Origin: Halomonas shengliensis
GTDB lineage: Bacteria > Pseudomonadota > Gammaproteobacteria > Pseudomonadales > Halomonadaceae
Assembly (NCBI RefSeq): GCF_900104135.1
Contig: NZ_FNIV01000004.1
Span: 281,658 to 345,657 of the forward strand
Length of the DNA stretch: 64,000 nt
Direction of reading: 5' to 3'
Shown here in pieces: positions 9,845 to 18,603 of this stretch; position 1 is the stretch's first letter; the number at the start of each line of letters is the position of its first letter. The notes under the pieces were generated by a model, which searched no databases, had not been told where the DNA came from, and worked only from the letters and a program-made list of their open reading frames with translations. Position numbers and translations under genes: made by a program.

Positions 9845-11191
9845 TCAGGCGAGCACGGGACGCACGGAGTCACCCCGGCCGATGGCGTAGTAGGCGAGGC
9901 CGGCGGCCTTGACCGACTCGGGGGGGAAGAGATTGCGGCCGTCGACCACCACCGGCTCACGCAGGGTGGCCCGCAGCGCCTCGAAGTCGACGGTGCGGAA
10001 GGCCTTCCATTCGGTGCAGATGACCAGGGCATCGGCCCCCTCGAGGGCCTCGTCGCGATAGCCGGCGAGCACCAGGTCGTCACGCTCGCCGTAGAGCCGG
10101 CGACACTCGTCGGCGGCCTCGGGATCGAAGGCCTGGACCCGGGCACCGGCCTCCCACAGCGCCTCCATCAGCGCCCGGCTGGGGGCCTCGCGCATGTCAT
10201 CGGTGTTGGGCTTGAAGGCCAGGCCCCACAGCGCGATGGTCCTGCCGGTCAGCTGGCCGTGGAAGGCCTGGCAGAGCATCTCGAACAGGCGGCTCTTCTG
10301 GCGCGCATTGACGCGCTCCACGGCGGCGATCATCTCGGCGGGGTGGCCGACATGCTCGGCGGTATGCGCCAGCGCCTTGACGTCCTTGGGGAAGCAGGAG
10401 CCGCCGTAGCCGCAACCGGGGTAGATGAAGTGGTAGCCGATGCGCGGGTCGCTGCCGATGCCGTGGCGGACCTCCTCGATGTCGGCGCCCAGGCGTTCGG
10501 CGAGGTTGGCGATCTCGTTGATGAAGCTGATCTTGGTGGCGAGCATGGCGTTGGCCGCATACTTGGTCAGCTCGGCGCTGCGCACCCCCATGAACATCAG
10601 CTTGTCGCGGTTGCGGTTGTAGGGGCCGTAGCACTCGCGCATGGCGCTGCGCACGCGCTCCGACTCGGTGCCCACCACGATTCGGGAGCCGCGCGAGAAG
10701 TCCTCGATCGCGGCGCCTTCCTTGAGGAATTCGGGGTTGGAGCAGACATCGAAGGGGAGCTGCAGGCGGCGGCCATCGAGCTCGGCGGCGATCACGCGTT
10801 CCACCTTGCTGGCGGTGCCCACCGGCACCGTCGACTTGTCGACGATGATGCGGTACTGGGTCATGTGGCGGCCGATGGTTTCGGCCACCTTGAGCACATG
10901 GCGCAGGTCCGCGCTGCCGTCCTCGTCCGAAGGGGTGCCCACGGCGATGAACTGCAGCAGGCCGAAGGCCACGGCCTCGACGGCATCGGTGGTGAAGCGC
11001 AGGCGTCCGGCCGCCCGGTTCTGGCGGATCAGCGCCTCCAGGCCGGGCTCATAGATCGGTACCTCGCCCTCGTTGAGGCGCGCGATCTTGTCGGCGTCGA
11101 CGTCGACGCAGAGGACGTCATGTCCCACGTCGGCCAGGCAGGCGCCGGTCACCAGGCCCACGTATCCGGAACCGAAGATGGTAATCCGCAT
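9845..11191 (-). CDS. ugd: UDP-glucose 6-dehydrogenase (in the place of AlgD)
   Basis: 448 residues. It oxidises UDP-glucose twice with NAD to UDP-glucuronate. The Rossmann motif GSGYVG (7–12), Lys210 and Asn214 ([11 protein letters not shown]), and the catalytic Cys266 in [12 protein letters not shown] are all present. The run [16 protein letters not shown] before the cysteine is characteristic of bacterial UDP-glucose dehydrogenases; AlgD (GDP-mannose dehydrogenase) reads RPGFAFGGSCLPKD there. Two ATGs compete: 11200 is only two bases from AAGGAG, so I prefer 11191, which also matches family N-termini. First gene of the polysaccharide run, occupying the slot of algD. Specificity is inferred from sequence family. 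Confidence 0.92.
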   Translation of the reverse strand: MRITIFGSGYVGLVTGACLADVGHDVLCVDVDADKIARLNEGEVPIYEPGLEALIRQNRAAGRLRFTTDAVEAVAFGLLQFIAVGTPSDEDGSADLRHVLKVAETIGRHMTQYRIIVDKSTVPVGTASKVERVIAAELDGRRLQLPFDVCSNPEFLKEGAAIEDFSRGSRIVVGTESERVRSAMRECYGPYNRNRDKLMFMGVRSAELTKYAANAMLATKISFINEIANLAERLGADIEEVRHGIGSDPRIGYHFIYPGCGYGGSCFPKDVKALAHTAEHVGHPAEMIAAVERVNARQKSRLFEMLCQAFHGQLTGRTIALWGLAFKPNTDDMREAPSRALMEALWEAGARVQAFDPEAADECRRLYGERDDLVLAGYRDEALEGADALVICTEWKAFRTVDFEALRATLREPVVVDGRNLFPPESVKAAGLAYYAIGRGDSVRPVLA

Positions 11192-11200
11192 GGTCGTCAT

Positions 11201-11494
11201 TGCTCCTTGCTGAGGGCCCACCCGCAGGTATCAGGCGCGGGAAGGGCGGGTCGTCGGGGCGTGCGACCATCCACAGGAGCAATTATCGGGCCAGGTTCTT
11301 ATATTCCTTTTAATATCAACTGGTTGTGTTATCCAGGTCGGCGTCGCCGTCGCCGGGCCGGGGCCGAGGCGTCGCCATGCCGCTACAATACTCGCCAGCC
11401 CAGGGAAAGTTCTTTTATTTCATATGGATAGAGTGTTGCCAGCCGGCAACGGCGCCCTCGAGAATTCTTTCAAACTATTGAATTGATGGATATT
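11201..11494 (-). promoter_or_regulatory. AT-rich leader/promoter region of the polysaccharide operon
   Basis: About 290 bases between cobO and ugd without a credible gene, clearly richer in A+T than the surroundings. On the minus strand GAACTT (11412–11407) is identical to the -35 box of AlgU/RpoE promoters. Sixteen bases later comes TATTGT, which does not match the TCTGA/TCCAA -10 box well but is a weak sigma-70 -10. Further A+T blocks lie at 11306–11325 and 11410–11435. Operon promoter location is inferred. Confidence 0.4.
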
Positions 11495-12094
11495 TCAGTA
11501 GTCGATGCCGCGACGTGCCTGGAGGCCGGCGTTGAAGGCATGGCGCACCTCCTGCATCTCGGTGACGGTGTCGGCCATGGCCAGCAGGTCGCGATGGGCG
11601 TTGCGCCCGGTGACGATCACCGTCTGCTCGGCGGGACGGTTCTCGATGGCGCGCCGGACCGTGTCGATGTCCAGGTAGCCGAACTTGAGCATGTAGGTGA
11701 TCTCGTCGAGCACCACCAGGTAGACCCCGGGGTCGGCCAGCATGCGCTCGGCGTCGGCCCACACCTCGCGGCAGGCGGCGGTGTCCGCCTCGCGGTTCTG
11801 GGTCTCCCAGGTAAAGCCGGTGCCCATGATGGCGACCTCGAGGTTGGGGTCCTCCACCAGCCGCTCGCGCTCGCCACACTCCCACTGGCCCTTGATGAAC
11901 TGCACCACCCCGACCCGGTAGCCATAGCCCAGGGCGCGGGTGACGGTGCCCCAGGCGGCGGTGGTCTTGCCCTTGCCGTTGCCGGTGAAGACCAGCAGCA
12001 GGCCGCGCTGCTCGGTGGCGGCGGCCACCTTCTCGTCGACCCGGGACTTGAGTTTCTGCATCGCCTGGCGGTGGCGGGTATCGCGATCGTTCAT
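11495..12094 (-). CDS. cobO: Cob(I)yrinic acid a,c-diamide adenosyltransferase
   Basis: 199 residues. Transfers adenosine from ATP to cob(I)alamin precursors or salvaged corrinoids (CobO/CobA/BtuR family). The P-loop GNGKGKTT near residue 40, the VVQFIKGQW segment, the Walker-B-like VVLDEI and the ending RRGIDY are family hallmarks. The ATG at 12094 has GGAG six bases upstream; the frame is open further upstream but without family similarity. It stands alone between the RimK-like gene (same strand, 67 bases upstream) and the polysaccharide operon. No other cobalamin gene is in the window, so salvage is as likely as de novo synthesis. Confidence 0.95.
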   Translation of the reverse strand: MNDRDTRHRQAMQKLKSRVDEKVAAATEQRGLLLVFTGNGKGKTTAAWGTVTRALGYGYRVGVVQFIKGQWECGERERLVEDPNLEVAIMGTGFTWETQNREADTAACREVWADAERMLADPGVYLVVLDEITYMLKFGYLDIDTVRRAIENRPAEQTVIVTGRNAHRDLLAMADTVTEMQEVRHAFNAGLQARRGIDY

Positions 12095-12161
12095 CCTGGC
12101 TCCGTGTTCTGTACAAGGCTTGTCTAGGAAGGCGCCAGCATACGCGAGCCGGTGCCGCGCG

Positions 12162-13658
12162 TCAGCTCCCCTGGCGCACCTGCGCCTCCAGGCGTGACAG
12201 GAACACCCCCATGATGCGCTCATAGAGGCCGCGGCCCAGCACGCTGTCCTCGATTCCGGCGTCGATGTTGGGGTTGTCGTTGACCTCGATCACCACCACC
12301 CGCTCGCCGGCCTGCTTGAGGTCGACCCCGTAGAGGCCGTCGCCGATCAGTCGGCACGCCTTGAGCGCCGCCTTGATCACCGCCGGTGGCACCTCCTCGG
12401 GGGCGTGGGTGGTGAAGCCGCCGCTCTTCACCCGGCCACCGGAGTGGTCGTAGATCTGCCAGTGGCCGCGGGCCATGTAGTAGCGGCTGGCGAACAGCAC
12501 CTGGCCATCCAGCACCCCGATGCGCCAGTCGTACTCGGTGGGCAGCCACTCCTGCACCAGCAGCAGGGCGGAGTCGCGGAACAGCCGCGCCGCCTCACGC
12601 TCCAGGGCCTCCAGGCTCTCCACCTTGACCACGCCCCGGGAGAAGGCACCGTCGGGCACCTTGAGCACCAGCGGGAAGCCCAGATGGCCGACGCGCTCGG
12701 CCAGGGGGCCGCGGTCGCCACGCCGCAGCAGGGCGCCATCCGGCGCCGGCACGCCGCGGGCCCGCAGCAGGGCGTGCAGGTAGACCTTGTTGGTGCAGCG
12801 CAGGATGTCCCGGGGGGCGTCGATCACCACCAGTCCCTCGTGCTCGGCGCGGCGCGCCATGCGATAGGTGTGGTGGTCCAGGGCGGTGGTCTCGCGGATG
12901 AACAGGGCGTCGAACTCGGCCAGGCGTCCGGCATCCTTGCGGGTGATCAGCGAGACGTCGATGCCGAGCCGGCGCCCGGCGCGGATGAAGGCCTTGAGGG
13001 CCCCGCGGTTGCTGGGCGGCAGCGCCTCGGTCGGTTCCACCAGCATCGCCAGGTCGAAGCGATAGCGGCGCCGCGCGCGCGGCGTGCGCCACACCTGGCG
13101 CGAGTGGCGGTTCAAGGCGGCGGCGAAGGCGTCCTGCTCCTCGCCCACCAGGTCGCGCAGGGTCAGCGGCCGCAGGCGCGCCAGCCGCCACTGGTCGTGG
13201 CGACGCACCAGCCTGGCCTCCAGCAGCGGGCAGGGCAGTCGCTCGAAGAGCTTGCGCGCCAGGCGCTCGAGGCCCGGCTCGCGACACTCGCCGAACATCA
13301 CCCTCAGGGTGAGGGTATCGCCGGCCAGGCGCTCGTGGCGGGCCAGGTCACCGAGCAGCGGGGCCAGGGTGTCCAGCTGCAGGTCGATCAGTGCCTTGCG
13401 CGACAGCTCGTTGAGGGTCTCCACCGTGGGCAGCACCCGCTGGCCGCGGGCCTGGGCCAGCAGCGAGACGTAGTAGCCGGTGCCCAGGTAGTCGAGCTCG
13501 CCGCACAGGTTGATCACGTGGGTGGTGCGCTCGCCCTCGGCGGCGGCGCGGTGGCGTGGGTCCAGCGAGAGGTACGCCTCGGCGGTGATCAGGTCCTCGC
13601 TGGGGTAGTAGGGCTGCCAGTCGGCGAGGCGGTCGACGACGATACGCAAGGGGCACAT
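12162..13658 (-). CDS. RimK-like ATP-grasp ligase with N-terminal RLAN domain
   Basis: 498 residues. The N-terminal part beginning VVDRLADWQPYYPSEDLITA is the RimK-like ATP-grasp N-terminal (RLAN) domain. The C-terminal half (about 280–480) is an ATP-grasp with the substrate/ATP segments PLVLKVPDGAFSRGVVKV, QEWLPTEYDWRIGV and the metal-binding EVNDNPNID. ATP-grasp ligases of this kind join an amine, usually of an amino acid, to a carboxylate; the substrate of this subgroup is not known to me. It is divergent from a GNAT acetyltransferase gene 175 bases away, a pairing that may reflect one pathway (N-acylated dipeptide or protein tail modification). Family certain, function not. Confidence 0.85.
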   Translation of the reverse strand: MCPLRIVVDRLADWQPYYPSEDLITAEAYLSLDPRHRAAAEGERTTHVINLCGELDYLGTGYYVSLLAQARGQRVLPTVETLNELSRKALIDLQLDTLAPLLGDLARHERLAGDTLTLRVMFGECREPGLERLARKLFERLPCPLLEARLVRRHDQWRLARLRPLTLRDLVGEEQDAFAAALNRHSRQVWRTPRARRRYRFDLAMLVEPTEALPPSNRGALKAFIRAGRRLGIDVSLITRKDAGRLAEFDALFIRETTALDHHTYRMARRAEHEGLVVIDAPRDILRCTNKVYLHALLRARGVPAPDGALLRRGDRGPLAERVGHLGFPLVLKVPDGAFSRGVVKVESLEALEREAARLFRDSALLLVQEWLPTEYDWRIGVLDGQVLFASRYYMARGHWQIYDHSGGRVKSGGFTTHAPEEVPPAVIKAALKACRLIGDGLYGVDLKQAGERVVVIEVNDNPNIDAGIEDSVLGRGLYERIMGVFLSRLEAQVRQGS

Positions 13659-13833
13659 GGGCGTGGGCTACCGGTCGATGGGGGAGGGCGGCGCGCGGCC
13701 GGACAGCGGCCAGCATGCTATCGCCGCACGGTGGCGACAAGCGCCTTCGTGGGTGAAAAGATTTCATGCTGTCGCCCGGGTGACAGCGATCCTGGGTGCC
13801 ACCAGAATCGGCGTGTTCCATGCGGAGTACCCG

Positions 13834-14319
13834 ATGACCGTTCAGCTGCGCCGGGCCACCGGCCATGATCTCGATGCCCTCTACCGGCTGGAGGAGAGCG
13901 CCTTCAGCGGCGACCGCTTCAGCCGCCGCCAGCTCTGGCACCTGCTCAACCGCGCCCACGCCGAGACCTGGGTGCTGGAGCGCGACGCCGAGGCCCTCAG
14001 CCCGGCTCGGCTGCTGGGCTACGGCACCCTGCTGTTCCGCCACGGCAGCGACCGGGCGCGGCTCTACTCCTTCGGCATCCACCCCGACGCCCGCGGCGCT
14101 GGCCTGGGGCGCCGGCTGCTCGAGGCGCTGGAGGCGGCCGCCGTGGCCCGCGGCAGCGCCCGACTGGGCCTGGAGGTGCGGGTCGACAACCGCGTGGCCC
14201 TAGCCCTCTACCGGCGCATGGGCTTCCGGCTCGAGCGCTGGCTGCCGGAGTACTACGAGGACGGCTGCGCCGCCTGGCAGATGGTCAAGGCGCTGGAGGC
14301 GGCGGCGGCCGCGCCCTGA
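13834..14319 (+). CDS. GNAT N-acetyltransferase, RimI-like
   Basis: 161 residues covering one complete GNAT fold. Motif A is visible as LYSFGIHPDARGAGLGRRLLEAL, where RGAGLG is the acetyl-CoA pyrophosphate loop, and motif B as NRVALALYRRMGF. The ATG at 13834 has GGAG seven bases upstream; the open frame before it has no similarity. It is divergent from the RLAN/ATP-grasp gene and is followed immediately by yajQ, whose -10-like box overlaps this stop codon. Substrate unknown; either protein N-termini (as RimI) or a small amine made by the neighbour is possible. Confidence 0.85.
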   Translation: MTVQLRRATGHDLDALYRLEESAFSGDRFSRRQLWHLLNRAHAETWVLERDAEALSPARLLGYGTLLFRHGSDRARLYSFGIHPDARGAGLGRRLLEALEAAAVARGSARLGLEVRVDNRVALALYRRMGFRLERWLPEYYEDGCAAWQMVKALEAAAAAP

Positions 14320-14325
14320 TAGAAT
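14320..14325 (+). promoter_or_regulatory. -10-like box for yajQ
   Basis: TAGAAT directly abuts the GNAT stop codon and lies 42 bases before the yajQ start. No convincing -35 partner. Similar TAnAAT/TACACT hexamers precede several other first genes in this window. Confidence 0.35.
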
Positions 14326-14367
14326 CGCGCCATCCCTAACCCCCTATCGACAGACCCAGGAGCCGTC

Positions 14368-14853
14368 ATGCCCTCCTTCGATATCGTCTCCGAGTTCGAC
14401 AAGCACGAGGCCAGCAACGCCGTCGACCAGGCCAACCGCGAGATCCAGTCGCGCTTCGACTTCAAGGGCGTCGACGCCGGCTTCACCCTGGAGGGCGACA
14501 CCGTCAGCCTCGAGGCCGAGGTGGACTTCCAGCTCAAGCAGATGCTCGACGTGCTGCGCGGAAAGCTGATCGGCCGCGGCATCGATGCCCGCTGCCTCGA
14601 CGTCCAGGAGCCGGTGCTCTCCGGGGTGCGCGCCCGCCAGCAGGCCCACCTCAAGCAGGGCCTGGAGCAGAAGGAGGCCAAGGACATCGTCAAGCGCATC
14701 AAGGACTCCAAGCTCAAGGTGCAGGCCCAGATCCAGGGCGAGAAGGTGCGCGTCACCGGCAAGAAGCGCGACGACCTCCAGGCGGTGATGGCGCTGCTGC
14801 GCGGCGAGCAGGGCCCCGACCTGCCGCTGCAGTTCGACAACTTCCGCGACTGA
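14368..14853 (+). CDS. yajQ: YajQ family nucleotide-binding protein
   Basis: 161 residues, the usual length. It starts [14 protein letters not shown] and has the family segments [12 protein letters not shown] and [19 protein letters not shown]. YajQ proteins have two ferredoxin-like domains that bind nucleic acid; Xanthomonas homologues bind c-di-GMP and act as coregulators. The ATG follows CAGGAGCC. The gene appears monocistronic or weakly coupled to the following DUF454 gene (102 bases). With Alg44 it is the second candidate c-di-GMP binding protein in the window. Confidence 0.96.
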   Translation: MPSFDIVSEFDKHEASNAVDQANREIQSRFDFKGVDAGFTLEGDTVSLEAEVDFQLKQMLDVLRGKLIGRGIDARCLDVQEPVLSGVRARQQAHLKQGLEQKEAKDIVKRIKDSKLKVQAQIQGEKVRVTGKKRDDLQAVMALLRGEQGPDLPLQFDNFRD

Positions 14854-14955
14854 TCCCGCCTCGGGCCCGCGGCTAAGGGCCCCATAGCCAGCCCCGATTG
14901 GCATGCCGGGCCCGCCTGCGCTTCAATGAAGAGATCGTCGGTAAGGGAGCGCCGG

Positions 14956-15327
14956 ATGTCCGAGCTCAAACGCCTCGTCTACCTCGCCATCGCCGGCGTC
15001 GGCTTCGCGCTGGGGGTGGTGGGTGTGTTCGTGCCGCTGATGCCCACCACCTGCTTCATGCTGCTGGCGGTGTGGGCCGCCACCAGGAGCTCGCCGCGCC
15101 TGGCCGGCTGGATCCGCGCCCACCCGCGCTTCGGCCCCGCGGTGCTGGCCTGGGAGGGCGAGCGAGCCATCCCGCGCCATGCCAAGCGGCTCGCCGCCGC
15201 CATGCTGGCGCTGTCGATGCTGGTGCTGGCGCTCACCGTGAGCCTGCTGTGGCTTAAGCTCGCCCTGATCGCCGGCCTCGCCCTGCTCGGGGCCTGGATC
15301 GTCACCCGGCCGGAGCCGGCAGTGTGA
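14956..15327 (+). CDS. DUF454 (YbaN-like) inner membrane protein
   Basis: 123 residues with three or four membrane helices: residues 6–24, a second (TCFMLLAVWAATRSS) after the conserved PLMPTTCFMLLA motif, and two close to the C-terminus. The PLxPTTPFxLLA-type motif and the following SPRLAGWIRAHPRFGP identify the YbaN/DUF454 family, whose function is unknown. GGGAG lies seven bases before the ATG. It sits between yajQ and pepN, all on the plus strand, but pepN has its own -10-like TACAAT. Confidence 0.85.
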   Translation: MSELKRLVYLAIAGVGFALGVVGVFVPLMPTTCFMLLAVWAATRSSPRLAGWIRAHPRFGPAVLAWEGERAIPRHAKRLAAAMLALSMLVLALTVSLLWLKLALIAGLALLGAWIVTRPEPAV

Positions 15328-15394
15328 CGGGCGCTTTGAGGTCGGGGGGCGCGGCGCCGTACAATGGTCGCAATTCTCGACAGGAGCACCCCGC

Positions 15395-18025
15395 ATGTCC
15401 GACCCCCAGGCGACCTACCTGAGCGACTACCGTCCCCCTGCCTACCGCGTCACCCACACCGAGCTCACCTTCGACCTCGACCCCGCCGCCACCCGGGTCA
15501 AGGCGCGCCTGCACCTCGAGCGTCACCCCGAGCGCACGGCCGGCGAGCCGCTGATGCTCGACGGCGAGGGCCTGACCCTGGAGGCGATCGCCCTCGACGG
15601 CGAGCCCCTGGAGGCGGACGAGTACAGCCAGGACGAGGCGAGCCTGACGGTGCATCGGGTGCCCGAGCGCTTCCACCTGGACACCGAGGTGACCATCGCG
15701 CCCGAGGCCAACACCGCCCTGGAGGGGCTCTACCTCTCCAGCGGCATGTACTGCACCCAGTGCGAGGCGGAGGGCTTCCGGCGCATCACCTTCTACCCGG
15801 ACCGCCCCGACGTCATGGCCACCTTCGCCACCACGGTGATCGGCGGGCCCGGCGAGCCGGTGCTGCTCTCCAACGGCAACCCGGTGGAGCGCGGCGAGCT
15901 GCCGAATGGGCGCCACTTCGTCACCTGGGAGGACCCACACCCCAAGCCCAGCTACCTGTTCGCGCTGGTGGCCGGCGACCTGAAGAAGGTCGAGGACGCC
16001 TTCACCACCGCCAGCGGTCGCGAGGTGACCCTGCAGATCTGGGTGGAGGAGGAGAACCTCGACAAGACCGACCACGCCATGGCCTCGCTGAAGCGCGCCA
16101 TGCGCTGGGACGAGGAGGCCTACGGCCGCGAGTACGACCTCGACCTGTTCATGATCGTGGCGGTCAACGACTTCAACATGGGCGCCATGGAGAACAAGGG
16201 GCTCAACATCTTCAACTCGGCGGCGGTGCTGACCCATCCCCACACCGCCACCGATGCCGCCTTCCAGCGGGTCGAGAGCATCGTCGCCCACGAGTACTTC
16301 CACAACTGGTCCGGCAACCGCGTCACCTGCCGCGACTGGTTCCAGCTCTCCCTCAAGGAGGGTTTCACCGTCTATCGTGACCAGTGCTTCTCCGCCGACA
16401 CCAACTCCCCGGCGGTCAAGCGCATCGAGGACGTCTCCTTCTTCCGCACCGCCCAGTTCGCCGAGGATGCCGGCCCCACCGCACACCCGGTGCGTCCCGA
16501 CCACTACATCGAGATCGGCAACTTCTACACCCTGACCATCTACGAGAAGGGCGCCGAGGTGGTGCGCATGCTGGCCAACCTGGTGGGGGAGGAGGCCTTC
16601 CGCCGCGGTAGCGACCGCTACTTCGAACGCTTCGACGGCCAGGCGGTGACCATCGAGGACTTCGTCGACTGCATGGCCGAGGCCTCGGGCCTGGATCTTT
16701 CCCAGTTCCTGCGCTGGTACTCCCAGGCCGGCACCCCGGAGATCGACGCCTTCGGCGAGTATGACTATGCCAAGGCCGAGTACCGCCTGATCCTGCGTCA
16801 GCGCACCCCGGCGACCCCCGACCAGCCCGACAAGCAGCCGCTGCACATCCCGGTGCGCCTGGGCCTCGTCGGCACCAAGAGCGGCCGCGACCTGCCGCTG
16901 ACCCTGGAGGGCGAGGCGCTGGGCAGCGACGCCGTGATCCACCTGCGCGAGGCGGAGCAGGAGTTCCTGTTCACCGATGTTAGCGAGGCGCCGGTGCCCT
17001 CGCTGCTGCGCGGCTTCTCGGCGCCGGTGAAGCTGCGCTTCCCCTACGGCCGCGAGGACCTCGCCTTCCTGCTGGCCAACGACGGCGATGGCTTCAACCG
17101 CTGGGACGCCGGCCAGCGCCTGGCCATGCTGGCCCTGGACGACCTCATCGCCGCCCACCGTAACGGGGTGGAGAAGGTGATGGACCCGCGGGTGATCGAG
17201 GCCTTCCGTGGCCTGCTGGAGGGGGAGCCCGAGGATCGCGCGGTGCTCGCCGAGATGCTCACCCTGCCCAGCGAGGCCTATATCGCCGAGCAGCAGCCGC
17301 TGGTGGACGTCGACGCCATCCACGCCGCCCGGGAGTTCATGCGCCAGGGGCTGGCCATGGCGCTGCGCGACGACTTCCTGCGGGTCTATCGCGAGAACCA
17401 GAGCGACGCGGCCTACGCCCCGACCCCGGAACAGATCGCCCGGCGCAGCCTCAAGAACGTGGCGCTGGCCTATCTCATGGCCATCGAGGACGAGGATGGC
17501 GTGGCCCTGGCCCGGGAGCAGTTCGCGGCCGACCACAACATGACCGACGTGCGCCATGCCCTGACCCTGCTCACCCACAGCAGCCGCGACGAGCTCAGCG
17601 AACCGGCGCTCAAGGCCTTCGGCGAGAAGTGGGCTCACGATCCCCTGGTGATGGACCAGTGGTTCGCCATCCAGGTGACCCGCCCGCAGGCCGACGTGCT
17701 GGAACGCGTCAGGTTCCTGATGGAGCACCCGGCCTTCTCGCTGAAGAACCCCAACAAGGTGCGCGCCCTGATCGGCACCTTCGCCGGCCAGAACCGGGTC
17801 AACTTCCACCGCCTGGACGGCGCGGGCTACCGCCTGCTGGCCGACACCGTGATTGAACTCAATCGCCTCAATCCCGAGATCGCCGCGCGGCTGGTCACCC
17901 CGCTGACCCGCTGGGCGCGCTTCGACGAGTCGCGCCAGGAACTCATGAAGGCCGAGCTCGAGCGCATCCGTGCCGAGGAGCTCTCGCCGAACGTCTACGA
18001 GGTGGTGGAAAAGGCCCTGGCCTGA
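15395..18025 (+). CDS. pepN: Aminopeptidase N (M1 zinc metallopeptidase)
   Basis: 876 residues, full length for bacterial PepN. Removes N-terminal residues from peptides in the cytoplasm as the main general aminopeptidase. The exopeptidase motif GAMEN (in FNMGAMENKGL) and the zinc site HEYFHNWSGN (His299, His303) followed by the glutamate in LKEGFTVYRD are all present. The C-terminal half is the helical domain of the E. coli PepN type. TACAAT 30 bases upstream is a plausible -10 box and the ATG follows CAGGAG. A strong terminator hairpin lies 170 bases downstream. Confidence 0.98.
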   Translation: MSDPQATYLSDYRPPAYRVTHTELTFDLDPAATRVKARLHLERHPERTAGEPLMLDGEGLTLEAIALDGEPLEADEYSQDEASLTVHRVPERFHLDTEVTIAPEANTALEGLYLSSGMYCTQCEAEGFRRITFYPDRPDVMATFATTVIGGPGEPVLLSNGNPVERGELPNGRHFVTWEDPHPKPSYLFALVAGDLKKVEDAFTTASGREVTLQIWVEEENLDKTDHAMASLKRAMRWDEEAYGREYDLDLFMIVAVNDFNMGAMENKGLNIFNSAAVLTHPHTATDAAFQRVESIVAHEYFHNWSGNRVTCRDWFQLSLKEGFTVYRDQCFSADTNSPAVKRIEDVSFFRTAQFAEDAGPTAHPVRPDHYIEIGNFYTLTIYEKGAEVVRMLANLVGEEAFRRGSDRYFERFDGQAVTIEDFVDCMAEASGLDLSQFLRWYSQAGTPEIDAFGEYDYAKAEYRLILRQRTPATPDQPDKQPLHIPVRLGLVGTKSGRDLPLTLEGEALGSDAVIHLREAEQEFLFTDVSEAPVPSLLRGFSAPVKLRFPYGREDLAFLLANDGDGFNRWDAGQRLAMLALDDLIAAHRNGVEKVMDPRVIEAFRGLLEGEPEDRAVLAEMLTLPSEAYIAEQQPLVDVDAIHAAREFMRQGLAMALRDDFLRVYRENQSDAAYAPTPEQIARRSLKNVALAYLMAIEDEDGVALAREQFAADHNMTDVRHALTLLTHSSRDELSEPALKAFGEKWAHDPLVMDQWFAIQVTRPQADVLERVRFLMEHPAFSLKNPNKVRALIGTFAGQNRVNFHRLDGAGYRLLADTVIELNRLNPEIAARLVTPLTRWARFDESRQELMKAELERIRAEELSPNVYEVVEKALA

Positions 18026-18192
18026 TGAGGAAAGGGGGATTTCCTGCTGCGCTTGAAATCCTGGCCGCCGGCGGTGCCGGTGCGCCGGCCCGGTCGTCTC
18101 CTCATGTAGCAGGCTACACTCCGGCAGCTGCGCTCCGGCTGCGGCCAGCCTATCTTAGCTCGCGACGGAAATTCCACCTTCCCTTTATCGTT

Positions 18193-18222
18193 AAAAAGCG
18201 CCGCCCCTCGGGGCGGCGCTTT
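18193..18222. terminator. Bidirectional hairpin terminator after pepN
   Basis: AAAGCGCCGCCCC pairs perfectly with GGGGCGGCGCTTT. A-rich on the left and T-rich on the right, so it serves both pepN and the convergent small membrane protein gene. The 165 bases between pepN and the hairpin (18026–18192) hold no gene that I can support. Confidence 0.85.
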
Positions 18223-18238
18223 CACGTCGGGATGGCGG

Positions 18239-18526
18239 TCAATATATGAGCCAGCTCAACACCACGAAGCCCAGCAGCAGCCAGACCAGGGTGGCGACGA
18301 TGGCACGGCGGGTGAGGGCGCGGAACGCCTTCCACAGCATCCACAGGCCGACCACCAGGATCAGCAGGCTGACGATGGAGGTGGAGATGCCCAGCGAACC
18401 GGCCAGCCCCTGAAGAAAGCCGCGGGCGGAGTCGCCGATGTTGGCGAAGAAGCCGGTCAGCAGGTCGACGACGAAGCGGATGACCTCGCCGAGCGTCCTG
18501 CCGATCCAGGTGAAGAACTCTTCCAT
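18239..18526 (-). CDS. Small two-helix membrane protein, unknown function
   Basis: 95 residues starting MEEFFTWIGRTLGE. The N-terminal third is amphipathic; two hydrophobic helices follow (about residues 49–67 and 74–93), separated by the basic loop KAFRALTRRA. No family recognised. The ATG is preceded by a weak purine stretch. It is monocistronic, bracketed by the shared terminator on one side and the divergent end of the Kef-type gene (same strand) on the other. Codon use is like that of the neighbours, so it is very likely real. Confidence 0.7.
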   Translation of the reverse strand: MEEFFTWIGRTLGEVIRFVVDLLTGFFANIGDSARGFLQGLAGSLGISTSIVSLLILVVGLWMLWKAFRALTRRAIVATLVWLLLGFVVLSWLIY

Positions 18527-18603
18527 GTGCGTAGTCCCTGACGTGTCGCGTAGCCGCTAACGGTAACCACCCCTGCCACGCTTGTCATCATCGGTTCGGG
18601 GCC

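Noticed and set aside
9845..11191. Assignment as algD (GDP-mannose dehydrogenase) by position
   Set aside because: Active-site and upstream motifs are those of UDP-glucose dehydrogenases.
11380..11391. TACAAT on the plus strand in the ugd leader region
   Set aside because: No plus-strand gene follows it and no -35 box precedes it.
8378..11431. 1017-codon plus-strand open frame opposite alg8 and ugd
   Set aside because: It is antisense to two conserved proteins, is full of His, Gln, Gly and Asp, and has no recognisable domain. Long antisense frames are common at this GC content.
15302..17809. 835-codon minus-strand frame opposite pepN
   Set aside because: pepN is certain on the plus strand; the antisense product has no family features.
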